Part shown: piece after piece, positions 1 to 5,626 of the stretch | Layout: each line of letters opens with the position of its first letter | Numbering within the stretch: the stretch's first letter is position 1 | Assembly: GCA_046589965.1 (NCBI GenBank) | Contig: JBKJVF010000075.1 | Coordinates: 1-9,911 of the forward strand | DNA length: 9,911 nt | Direction of reading: 5' to 3' | DNA from: JAJNPS01 sp046589965 | GTDB lineage: Bacteria; Pseudomonadota; Alphaproteobacteria; Rhodobacterales; Rhodobacteraceae | Translations under genes and position numbers: made by a program | Notes under the pieces: generated by a model | What the model saw: the letters and a program-made list of their open reading frames with translations, nothing else | Databases searched by the model: none | Told to the model about the DNA's origin: nothing

Positions 1-1
1 T

Positions 2-418
2 GCCGAAGACCGCAATCAGACGCTCCGGCTGCTGCCGGTGGCCGCGGACGTCACGGTTGGGGGTGGCAGTTCGATGCTGTCACAACTTGTGGCAAACCTG
101 GTTCAGAATGCCATCACGCACTGTCCGCCGGGTACAGAGATCACGCTCGGAGCTGAGTGTGCGGCGCGCGATGTCGTCCTGTCGGTGCAGGATAACGGCC
201 CCGGAATTTCTGTAACGGAGCGAGAAAAGGTGTTTGATCTTTACTATCAACTTGCCCCCAACCGTACGGGAGGAGGCAACGGATTGGGCCTGGCACTGGT
301 CAAGGCGATTGCCGAACATATGGGGGCGACTATCAGCTTGTCGGATGCCCGGCCCGGTCTTCGCGTTGACGTGGTATTCCCGGACCAGTGCGCCTCCCTT
401 GCTAGCCCAATTTGCTGA
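2..418 (+). CDS. Sensor histidine kinase, C-terminal ATP-binding domain (5' end outside window)
   Basis: This is the C-terminal part of a two-component sensor histidine kinase. The reading frame is open from base 2, so the sensor, membrane and His-phosphoacceptor parts lie outside the window. The visible part is a GHKL ATPase domain with its boxes in order: N box (NLVQNAITH, around 91-117), G1 box (QDNGPGI, around 188-210), F box (VFDLYYQL) and G2 box (GNGLGLALVKAIAEHMGA, around 278-330). These bind ATP-Mg for autophosphorylation. The protein ends about 25 residues after the G2 box, which is normal for an orthodox kinase without a receiver domain. The partner response regulator is probably upstream and is not visible. 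The ligand cannot be inferred from this piece. No strong terminator follows the stop. The domain call is firm; the subfamily is unknown. Confidence 0.93.
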   Translation, partial: AEDRNQTLRLLPVAADVTVGGGSSMLSQLVANLVQNAITHCPPGTEITLGAECAARDVVLSVQDNGPGISVTEREKVFDLYYQLAPNRTGGGNGLGLALVKAIAEHMGATISLSDARPGLRVDVVFPDQCASLASPIC

Positions 419-576
419 CGGCCAGTCCCGCTGCGTGGCCAAGTTGAGCGGCAAGACCGGGAGATATTCCAAGGCGCGATAAAGGCAGATGTGCGCACTT
501 CCCGACATCCGTAAAAAAACTCACGAGCTCTGGGGCGCTATGGTCGGTAGAAACGCGCGCAAGGCCTGCCGTCTGC

Positions 577-598
577 GCACTGGGTGTCTTGGCAGTGC
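577..598 (-). terminator. Weak hairpin just past the 607-897 gene
   Basis: A 6-bp perfect stem GCACTG/CAGTGC (577-582 and 593-598) with a 10-base loop starts 9 bases beyond the stop of the leftward gene at 607. There is no T-run after it on the minus strand, so it could be a weak terminator or a 3'-end-protecting hairpin, or it could be chance. Confidence 0.25.
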
Positions 599-606
599 CA
601 CATCGG

Positions 607-897
607 TCAATCAACGGCCTCAGCACTGCCCTTGTCCTTGGAGACGTCGATGCAGACCTTTGCAAATCCATCGGCCTTCAGAACGAAGGTGACCGTCTTC
701 GCTGCCTGGCTGCTGATGTAGATCGAGTTCGAGTTGGCTCGGTAATGCCTGGCTTCGGTGCCGTCGTCGAAGTGTATACGCGCCTCGCCGCCTGCAGGAA
801 CGCTGAAGCCTTCAAGCTTGTTGAGAATAACTTCGACTTTGCCGGTGTCGGTATCCTTGATGGTGTTGCAGATAGAAAAGTCGGTCAGAGGTGCCAC
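607..897 (-). CDS. Small protein of unknown function, possibly 5'-truncated
   Basis: I do not recognise the family. The frame encodes about 96 residues. Codon use is convincing for this genome (ATC, AAG, GAC, ACC and GGC preferred), and the composition is that of a soluble beta-rich protein: alternating hydrophobic/polar stretches (KVEVILNKLEGFSV, EARIHF, SIYISS, TVTFVLKADG), two Cys (around residues 10 and 82) and no membrane segment. The only possible start is a GTG at 897. It has no Shine-Dalgarno sequence at normal spacing and sits inside a perfect dyad (885-903). The frame stays open only to 918. An ATG at 932 in another frame gives just 15 codons. The true N-terminus, perhaps with a signal peptide, may therefore have been lost by a frameshift or rearrangement. 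The overlapping plus-strand frame has poorer codon use. It is isolated, with no operon partner. Confidence 0.6.
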   Translation of the reverse strand: MAPLTDFSICNTIKDTDTGKVEVILNKLEGFSVPAGGEARIHFDDGTEARHYRANSNSIYISSQAAKTVTFVLKADGFAKVCIDVSKDKGSAEAVD

Positions 898-903
898 CTC
901 TGA
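885..903. promoter_or_regulatory. Perfect 19-base dyad (possible operator)
   Basis: TCAGAGGTGCCACCTCTGA is a perfect inverted repeat: 9-base arms around one central C. It covers the only possible start codon (GTG at 897, minus strand) of the 607-897 gene. As DNA it could bind a dimeric regulator. As RNA it would fold back on the start codon, although a one-base loop means at least one inner pair must open. Function is inferred only from symmetry and position. Confidence 0.3.
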
Positions 904-1091
904 ATTCGTGGCCAGTCAAGGGGTTCGGTCATGTGTCCGGCCTTTTGGCGCGGTACATGTGACCTCTGGCTCTGATGAAGTTCGCGAACCAAGTCCCGAT
1001 CAGACGAGCGAGCTTAGAAGCCCTGACAGCACTTCGGAGTGTCCTGGCAGCGTTCCAGTTAGAACATCATGACTCACATCTGCCCTTGCAT

Positions 1092-1400
1092 TCAGGACTG
1101 GCAGCCGATGGCTGCCGCTGTTCGGGTAAGTTCAAGCCATTGCAGAGGCTCGGTAGCCTTCTTTGCGCCGTGGCGCGACCGCATCCCCGAGACGCGACGT
1201 TCGCGGATCTCGGCGGCAAACAACGGGTGGAACGGGTTCCACCAGAACCGGACGTTCTCATGGCTGATCTCGATCCCGCGCTCTTGCAACAGATCTTCCA
1301 CATTCCGCAGCGGCAGCGGGTAGCGAACGTAAAGAATCACAGCCAAGGGGATGATCTCGCGGCTGGTCTCAAAGTACCGGAGCGGGCTGTGTCAGGTCAT
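1092..1400 (-). pseudogene. IS6-family transposase, N-terminal fragment with nonsense codon 3
   Basis: This is a remnant of an IS6/IS26-type DDE transposase. Read leftward from an ATG at 1400, the frame runs Met-Thr-stop (TGA at 1394-1392) and then stays open. It carries the family N-terminal region: RYFETSREIIPLAVILYVRYP, then the helix-turn-helix segment PLRNVEDLLQERGIEISHENV (about 1277-1340), then RFWWNPFHPLFAAEIRERRV. Similarity stops after RRVSGMRS (about 1180); the remaining codons to the stop at 1092 match nothing I know. The whole catalytic DDE domain (family length about 230-240 residues) is missing. I see no intact terminal inverted repeats. A single C-to-T change in a CGA codon would explain the early stop. 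It is a dead fragment; a longer plus-strand frame over it is only its antisense shadow. Confidence 0.8.
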
Positions 1401-1587
1401 GGCTGATGGCTAGCCAACTAACATGCTCGCCTGAAGCCAACTTCGTCTGATAGCGCCGTTTCGGGTGCTCGATCGCAAATACCCGCCGACAGCCTTTCAG
1501 CACGCCCGGCATGATCTGGGCCACAGACCGTCGCCGCGCGAGGCTTATCTGCGGCGGGCGCGGGCCGTTGCCGCGCCCGACGGTCTA
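1401..1587. other. Intergenic stretch with no confident gene
   Basis: Between the transposase fragment and the 1588-1902 gene I see no gene I would call. On the minus strand a short frame open from about 1585 to 1370 contains an ATG around 1513 followed by roughly 48 codons (piece RRVFAIEHPKRRYQTKLASG), ending at a TGA inside the transposase fragment. It has no recognised relatives and no clear ribosome site. It could be the tail of a gene cut by the insertion, or chance. The right end holds the 1555-1579 hairpin. Confidence 0.4.
1555..1579 (-). terminator. Strong GC hairpin downstream of the 1588-1902 gene
   Basis: A 9-bp perfect stem CGGGCGCGG/CCGCGCCCG (1555-1563 and 1571-1579) with a 7-base loop lies 9 bases past the stop of the leftward gene at 1588. 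No T-run follows on the minus strand, so this is a terminator-like or 3'-stabilising hairpin rather than a textbook intrinsic terminator. A second arm AGACCGTCG (1525-1533) can also pair with 1578-1586, giving a competing larger fold. Confidence 0.5.
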
Positions 1588-1902
1588 TCAATGCGCGGCG
1601 GCCGGGGCCTTCGCGCTTATACTGATGATGGCCTTGCCCTCGGAGACAACCGGCTTGGCCAGGCCTAGTTGGCCGGCATTCGTCTTCAGCCAGTCGCGGG
1701 CAACGTCCATGCTACGGTCGGTGCCCGCCTTGTCCTTGCAGACCGTGATGGAAAGGCAACCGTCCGCCGTCTCAACCAGCTCATACCTGACGAACCCCGG
1801 CACGGCGCCCATCAGCTTTTCGATTTCAGCTTTGCGAGAACTCAGGAGCGCGCCCAGTGCCGACGCGCCTTTTCCTGTGTAGGTCCGCGTGACAACATGC
1901 AT
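1588..1902 (-). CDS. Dimeric alpha/beta-barrel-like (ABM-type) small protein
   Basis: This is a predicted cytoplasmic protein of 104 residues beginning MHVVTRTYTGKGASALGAL. The pattern is a first beta strand (HVVTRTY), then a helix (ASALGALLSSRKAEIEKLM), then GFVRYELVETADGCLSITVCKD, then a second helix and a last strand (KAIISISAKA). It resembles single-domain dimeric alpha/beta-barrel proteins of the antibiotic-biosynthesis-monooxygenase or EthD-like kind, usually annotated hypothetical. No substrate can be assigned. The start at 1902 is chosen because GGGAGG lies 8 bases upstream. The frame extends to 2034, but that extension has no ribosome site and an unlike composition. It stands alone, followed by a hairpin at 1555-1579. 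Real gene: confident. Fold: moderate. Function: unknown. Confidence 0.8.
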   Translation of the reverse strand: MHVVTRTYTGKGASALGALLSSRKAEIEKLMGAVPGFVRYELVETADGCLSITVCKDKAGTDRSMDVARDWLKTNAGQLGLAKPVVSEGKAIISISAKAPAAAH

Positions 1903-2245
1903 TGCCAGTTCCTCCCTTGGTTTCTGGGGTCTGCTGGGGGTCATGCCAAGAGCGTCGGTCATGGCCGACAGCGCGGAAAAGTTTAACACAATCAGCCGAT
2001 TCTTAAGAGTGGAAACTTGCAGGGCCTGAATCATGCCGAAAGCGCAAGATCAATGGGTCCCGCCCCTAGGCGGCCACGTCAGATCGCTCAAGAGCTTTGC
2101 TCTGACACTGACGGTTTGCTAGACGCAATCTTGAGGTACCGGAACGAGCAAGGGCCCGCCAAGAATGGCGGGCCTACGTCGAAACAGCATAAGGGCGAAC
2201 ACGAGGATTCTACAGCCACCGCCCGGACCGCCACTTAACTACGTC
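1903..2245. other. Intergenic region between two leftward genes
   Basis: These roughly 340 bases hold no gene I would call. The left part (1903-2030) is the leader of the 1588-1902 gene and includes an AT-richer patch near 1975-2005 that could hold its promoter, though I find no clear -35/-10 pair. The right part holds the terminator hairpin at 2152-2175. A plus-strand frame of 73 codons (2017-2238) runs through that hairpin and has no ribosome site. Confidence 0.45.
2152..2175 (-). terminator. Terminator hairpin of the 2246-2923 gene
   Basis: An 8-bp perfect GC stem (GGCCCGCC at 2153-2160, GGCGGGCC at 2167-2174), extended by one G-T pair, has a 6-base loop. It lies about 70 bases past the stop of the leftward gene at 2246. 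On the minus strand it is followed by CTTGCTCGTT, a partly T-rich tail. There is no plus-strand gene upstream for it to serve. Confidence 0.6.
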
Positions 2246-2923
2246 TCAGCTGCCGCTGATGACCTTCATCGCGCGTTGCTTTTTCGTTTCATCACTGTCC
2301 GAGCTGTCAAAGATCACGTTCAGTTCGGCCACTTGCGACAAGGTCAGGCTGCCGAAGGCGGGCTTGTCCAATCCGAGTTCCGCAAACTTGCCGACCAGAC
2401 CGGCTTCAAGCTGCGTGTAGCCCGACTTGCCGAACTTCGTGACGGCGGGCATCGTTTCAGCCAAAATCGTCTCGGCGCGCTGCTTGCGCTGCTCATCGGT
2501 GTTGTCGCCGTCAAACACGGCGCTCAAACGGGCAACCTGCGAGGGCGACATAACCATGTCCGGGGGCAGAGTCAGGCCAAGCGCGGTCAGCTTGACCATC
2601 AGCTGCTGCTGTAGCTGCATCCGGCCTTCGTTCGCGGTGACCCGCTCCGGCATCGCCATCGCGTCGTCGATCAATTTTTTCGCGGCCATTGCCTTATCGG
2701 CATCGGGTTCGTTGCTCTCAAGGACACTCGACAGCTCGATCATTTCTGCCATCGTCAGTTGATCGACGCCGGCAGTGCTGACGCCGACGGTGGCAAGGTC
2801 AGTCATGATCTGGGCTTCCAGCATTTGATAGTCGGCCATCTGAGCATAGGCAGAACCTGCCCACATGCTGCCAACGATCAGGGCGGATGCCGCAAGGTTT
2901 TTTCCGATTTTCGAAAGTTTCAT
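2246..2923 (-). CDS. Exported protein with three tandem ~57-residue repeats, unknown function
   Basis: This is a predicted periplasmic or secreted protein of 225 residues. The start at 2923 has GGAG 7 bases upstream and opens a classic signal peptide (MKLSKIGKNL, hydrophobic core AASALIVGSMWAG, AYA|Q cleavage near residue 27). The rest is three diverged copies of one unit at about residues 32-90, 102-158 and 169-225. Each has a helix with LEA/LQQ...L...LGL, then a LT(L/M)..V/MAEL-type segment (LTMAEMIEL, MSPSQVARL, LTLSQVAEL), then an acidic turn and a basic helix (DEQRKQRAETIL, DETKKQRAMKVI). There are no Cys and no catalytic motif. Short exported single-unit proteins with a similar LTLSQ-type segment occur, as I recall, in Rhodobacteraceae; function is unknown. 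It has a candidate promoter at 3073-3098 and a terminator at 2152-2175, so it is probably monocistronic. Confidence 0.85.
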   Translation of the reverse strand: MKLSKIGKNLAASALIVGSMWAGSAYAQMADYQMLEAQIMTDLATVGVSTAGVDQLTMAEMIELSSVLESNEPDADKAMAAKKLIDDAMAMPERVTANEGRMQLQQQLMVKLTALGLTLPPDMVMSPSQVARLSAVFDGDNTDEQRKQRAETILAETMPAVTKFGKSGYTQLEAGLVGKFAELGLDKPAFGSLTLSQVAELNVIFDSSDSDETKKQRAMKVISGS

Positions 2924-3072
2924 AATACTTCTCCATCTACGGTTCGGTCGTGATTGCACAGGGCGCTGCGACGGCTTTGGACACAGATTCCGACACCGGT
3001 CACCGCGGGGCGGCGTCGGATCGGGTCGTCCTTGGCAAATGTCGGATTGCACATTTCGTTTTGCAGGATGGC

Positions 3073-3098
3073 AACGTCGAGCGGGGCAGATTGGTTCC
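3073..3098 (-). promoter_or_regulatory. Candidate ECF-type (EcfG-like) promoter GGAAC-N17-CGTT
   Basis: On the minus strand GGAAC (3098-3094) is followed after exactly 17 bases by CGTT (3076-3073). This matches the alphaproteobacterial general-stress sigma EcfG consensus (GGAAC-N16/17-CGTT). It points at the exported repeat protein, about 143 bases upstream of its ATG, so the leader would be longish. Many Rhodobacterales are thought to lack EcfG, so another ECF sigma factor, or chance, is possible. Confidence 0.35.
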
Positions 3099-3237
3099 CC
3101 GGTGACTTTCGTCAGACTGCGTCCATGACGGCGTTACGGGCCGGATCGTGCGTATGGCTTCTCTGATGGCCCCGGGCTGGGAGCACTCAACGCCGCGCGC
3201 TCTGGACACCGTTCGGGCAATGTCGGATCGTATCGAC

Positions 3238-3984
3238 ATGGCCGATACGACCCACATCCGACCCGCCCGCCCGATGCGTCTGACGCCAGCCCTGGCCCAA
3301 TGTGTTCCACCCTATGACGGCCCGCCACTGCCAGACGGCGCGGGCTATGAGTTGGCCAGCGAAAACGACCATGCCGAAACGCTCGACCGCCTGATGGCCA
3401 TGCGTCCGGATCATGACGAGACCTGGCTTTTCGCCTATGGATCGCTGATCTGGAAACCGAACTTTGCCCATGACGCCGAATGCGTGGCCACTCTGCATGG
3501 TTGGCACCGTGCTTTCTGCCTTGGCTGGATGCGGTCGTTTCGCGGCTCTCCCGAACGGCCGGGGCTGATGATGGCGCTGCAACGTGGCGGGGCCTGCCAA
3601 GGCGTCGGGTTTCGCCTGCCAAAAGGTCAGATAGAGGCAAACCTAATGCCTATCATCCGCCGAGAGCTGCCGTTCAAGGCCAATGGAATGGAGGCCCGCT
3701 GGCTCAGCGTTCGCACCACCGAGGGTCCGCGCCGGATGATCGGCTTCCCGATCCGCCGGAACGGGAACGTGCAGGTCACTGGCCTGACCGAGGACCGGCA
3801 CATCACTGGCCTGACCGACGACCAGATCGTGGCGATGTTGGCGACCTCGGCCGGCCCTGCCGGCACGATGGCCGAATATTTGCAAAGCACCGTCAGCCAT
3901 CTGGAGGAACGCGGCATCCGCGATGGCTATCTCTGGCGGCTGCAGGACCGCCTGGCACGTCAGATCCAGTCGGACTGGGCATAA
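3238..3984 (+). CDS. ChaC-family gamma-glutamylcyclotransferase
   Basis: This is a ChaC-like cytoplasmic enzyme that splits glutathione (gamma-glutamyl-Cys-Gly) into 5-oxoproline and Cys-Gly. Counting from Met at 3238 (248 residues), the glycine-rich substrate loop is FAYGSLIWKP (65-74). HGWHRAFCLG follows, then GVGFRLP, and the catalytic Glu is E143 in the segment IIRREL. The conserved C-terminal AEYLQSTVSHLEERGIRDGYLWRLQ is present. The start is uncertain: the frame is open back to a GTG at 3148, with ATGs at 3154, 3166, 3220, 3238 and 3274, none with a good ribosome site. I chose 3238 because family members usually begin shortly before the MRLTP...PP segment. A 27-base direct repeat (3777/3804) gives a local TGLTEDRHI/TGLTDDQIV duplication. 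It stands alone ahead of the murD leader. Family call firm; start weak. Confidence 0.9.
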   Translation: MADTTHIRPARPMRLTPALAQCVPPYDGPPLPDGAGYELASENDHAETLDRLMAMRPDHDETWLFAYGSLIWKPNFAHDAECVATLHGWHRAFCLGWMRSFRGSPERPGLMMALQRGGACQGVGFRLPKGQIEANLMPIIRRELPFKANGMEARWLSVRTTEGPRRMIGFPIRRNGNVQVTGLTEDRHITGLTDDQIVAMLATSAGPAGTMAEYLQSTVSHLEERGIRDGYLWRLQDRLARQIQSDWA

Positions 3985-4133
3985 CGTCGGAGATGACCCT
4001 TGCCGCGGTATCACGCGCGCAATCGCGGGCTCCGCTTGACGCGGCACTGCATGTCATGGGCGCTCGGCCGATTAGCACGCATGTGCGCAAAGCTGCGCGT
4101 GCCCCCCCAATCGCCGCAAGCTGTTCTTGCGTC
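3985..4133 (+). other. Gap after the ChaC gene, with a weak hairpin
   Basis: No gene is seen. GCACGC (4075-4080) can pair with GCGTGC (4097-4102), or alternatively GCGCA (4085-4089) with TGCGC (4094-4098). Either could be a modest terminator for the ChaC gene. It is followed by a run of seven C (4102-4108), not T. No convincing murD promoter hexamers are visible. Confidence 0.3.
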
Positions 4134-4213
4134 GTCCCCCCTTTCCCTTTCGCCTTTGCTCCAATATCCCACGGGGGTGCGGGGGGTGTGAAATCCCCCG
4201 CTCCGGACAGGAG
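4134..4213 (+). promoter_or_regulatory. C-run/G-run leader structure before murD
   Basis: The murD leader alternates homopolymer runs: C6 (4136-4141), G5 (4173-4177), G6 (4181-4186) and C5 (4195-4199). CGGGGG (4180-4185) pairs with CCCCCG (4195-4200), extendable by a G-T and a T-A pair, ending just before the ribosome site. Next to it, CTCC (4201-4204) can pair with GGAG (4210-4213), which is the murD Shine-Dalgarno itself. The earlier G5 and C6 runs offer competing pairings. Similar G-run/C-run hairpins are, from memory, frequent between Rhodobacteraceae genes. A regulatory role is inferred. Confidence 0.35.
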
Positions 4214-4219
4214 ACACAC

Positions 4220-5623
4220 ATGATCCCCGTCATCGGCTATTTGGGCCACAAGGTGGCCGTCCTCGGCCTTGGTCGTTCCGGCCTTGCCACCGCGCGGGCG
4301 CTGGCGGCAGGTGGGGCGATCCCGCTACTTTGGGATGACAGCCCCGAGGCACGCCAAAAGGCCGAAGTCGATGGTCACACGCTGACAGACCTCACCCGCG
4401 CCAATGCGCTCGAAGGGGTCGCCACCCTGATAACCAGCCCGGGCATCCCCCACCTTTACCCGAGCCCGCACCCCGTCATCGCCCGCGCGATGGAGGCGGG
4501 CATCCCCGTCGACAACGACATCGGCCTCTTTTTTCGCAGCTATGCGACCAGCGCCTGGGATGATTTCGAGATTGCGCCGCGCGTCATCGCCGTCACCGGC
4601 TCCAACGGCAAATCGACGACTACCGCGCTGATCCACCACATCTGCGAGGTCGCCGGTCGCCCGACCCAGATGGCGGGCAATATCGGGCGCGGTGTGCTGG
4701 ACCTTGACCCGGCCCAGGACGGCGAAGTCATCGTGCTGGAACTTTCCAGCTATCAGACCGACCTCGCCCGTAGCCTGACGCCCGACATCGCAGTCTTTAC
4801 CAACCTGTCGCCCGATCACTTGGACCGCCATGGCGGGATGGGCGGCTACTTTGCCGCCAAACGCCGGTTGTTCGCCGAAGGCGGCCCCGACCGCGCGGTG
4901 ATCGGCGTCGATGAGCCCGAGGGGCGCTACCTTGCCAACCAGTTGGGCGAAGGTTCCGGCGATGACCGCGTGATCCGAATCTCGTCGGGGCAGAAGCTGG
5001 ACGCCTTCGGTTGGTCGGTCTTTGCCCGCAAGGGGTTTTTGGCCGAATGGCGCAAGGGGCGACAGGTGGCATCCATCGACCTGCGGCCCATGTCCGGGCT
5101 GCCGGGTGCGCACAATCACCAGAACGCCTGCGCCGCCTATGCCGCCATCCGAGCGCTTGGCGTGGCGCCCAAGCTGATCGAAGGCGCGCTCGACAGTTTC
5201 GCAGGCCTGCCGCACCGCAGCCAGCTTGTCGCGGAACGGGCAGGGGTCAAATTCGTCAATGACAGCAAAGCCACCAATGTGGATTCAGCCGCCAAGGCCT
5301 TGCAAGCCTTTCCCCGCATCCGCTGGATCGCTGGGGGCATGGGGAAAGACGGGGGGATCGCCGCGCTGGCGCCTTATCTGGGATCGGTGGTGAAAGCCTA
5401 CCTGATCGGCCATTCGGCGCGGGATTTTGCGCTGCAACTGGGGGCCACGCCCTACGAGATCTGCGAAACCATGGACCGCGCCGTGGCCCGTGCCGCCGCG
5501 GAGGCCGAGGCGGGCGATGTCGTCCTCTTGGCCCCGGCAGCCGCCAGTTTCGACCAGTATCCGAACTTTGAAAAACGCGGCGAAGACTTCGCGGTGCAGG
5601 TCAAGGCGCTGGCCAGCGCGTGA
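4220..5623 (+). CDS. murD: UDP-N-acetylmuramoyl-L-alanine--D-glutamate ligase MurD
   Basis: MurD is a cytoplasmic ATP-dependent Mur ligase that adds D-glutamate to UDP-MurNAc-L-Ala in peptidoglycan precursor synthesis. The start at 4220 has AGGAG 6 bases upstream; the frame is open back to 4127 but without support. The 467 residues fit the family. The N-terminal UDP-binding domain has VAVLGLGRSGLATA (12-25). The central ATPase has the P-loop VTGSNGKSTT (125-134), MAGNIG (151-156), ELSSYQ (174-179), NLSPDHLDRH (195-204) and the likely carbamylated Lys (K214 in YFAAKRR). NHQN (299-302) follows, then the C-terminal domain with FVNDSKATN (345-353), GGMGKDGG and the SFDQYPNFEKRGEDF ending. All key residues are present. 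Its usual neighbour mraY is not upstream; a ChaC gene is. The stop is 3 bp from the convergent ldh stop. Confidence 0.97.
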   Translation: MIPVIGYLGHKVAVLGLGRSGLATARALAAGGAIPLLWDDSPEARQKAEVDGHTLTDLTRANALEGVATLITSPGIPHLYPSPHPVIARAMEAGIPVDNDIGLFFRSYATSAWDDFEIAPRVIAVTGSNGKSTTTALIHHICEVAGRPTQMAGNIGRGVLDLDPAQDGEVIVLELSSYQTDLARSLTPDIAVFTNLSPDHLDRHGGMGGYFAAKRRLFAEGGPDRAVIGVDEPEGRYLANQLGEGSGDDRVIRISSGQKLDAFGWSVFARKGFLAEWRKGRQVASIDLRPMSGLPGAHNHQNACAAYAAIRALGVAPKLIEGALDSFAGLPHRSQLVAERAGVKFVNDSKATNVDSAAKALQAFPRIRWIAGGMGKDGGIAALAPYLGSVVKAYLIGHSARDFALQLGATPYEICETMDRAVARAAAEAEAGDVVLLAPAAASFDQYPNFEKRGEDFAVQVKALASA

Positions 5624-5626
5624 CGA

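Noticed and set aside
402..671. Minus-strand frame of 89 codons between the kinase and the next gene
   Set aside because: It overlaps both the end of the kinase and the end of the 607-897 gene, has no ribosome site and no recognisable protein features.
980..989. GTTCGCGAAC palindrome, considered as a LexA/SOS site
   Set aside because: The alphaproteobacterial SOS box is GTTC-N7-GTTC, not this; ten-base palindromes are expected by chance several times in 10 kb.
1226..1243. GGTGGAAC/GTTCCACC inverted repeat
   Set aside because: It lies in transposase coding sequence for the WWNPFHP region and is explained by those codons; no reason to call it a site.
975..1406. Plus-strand frame of 143 codons at the transposase fragment
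   Set aside because: It is antisense to the clearly recognisable IS6 transposase N-terminus.
4325..5215. Minus-strand open frame of 296 codons inside murD
   Set aside because: Antisense to a fully conserved MurD; no ribosome site or domain, and composition typical of GC-rich shadows.
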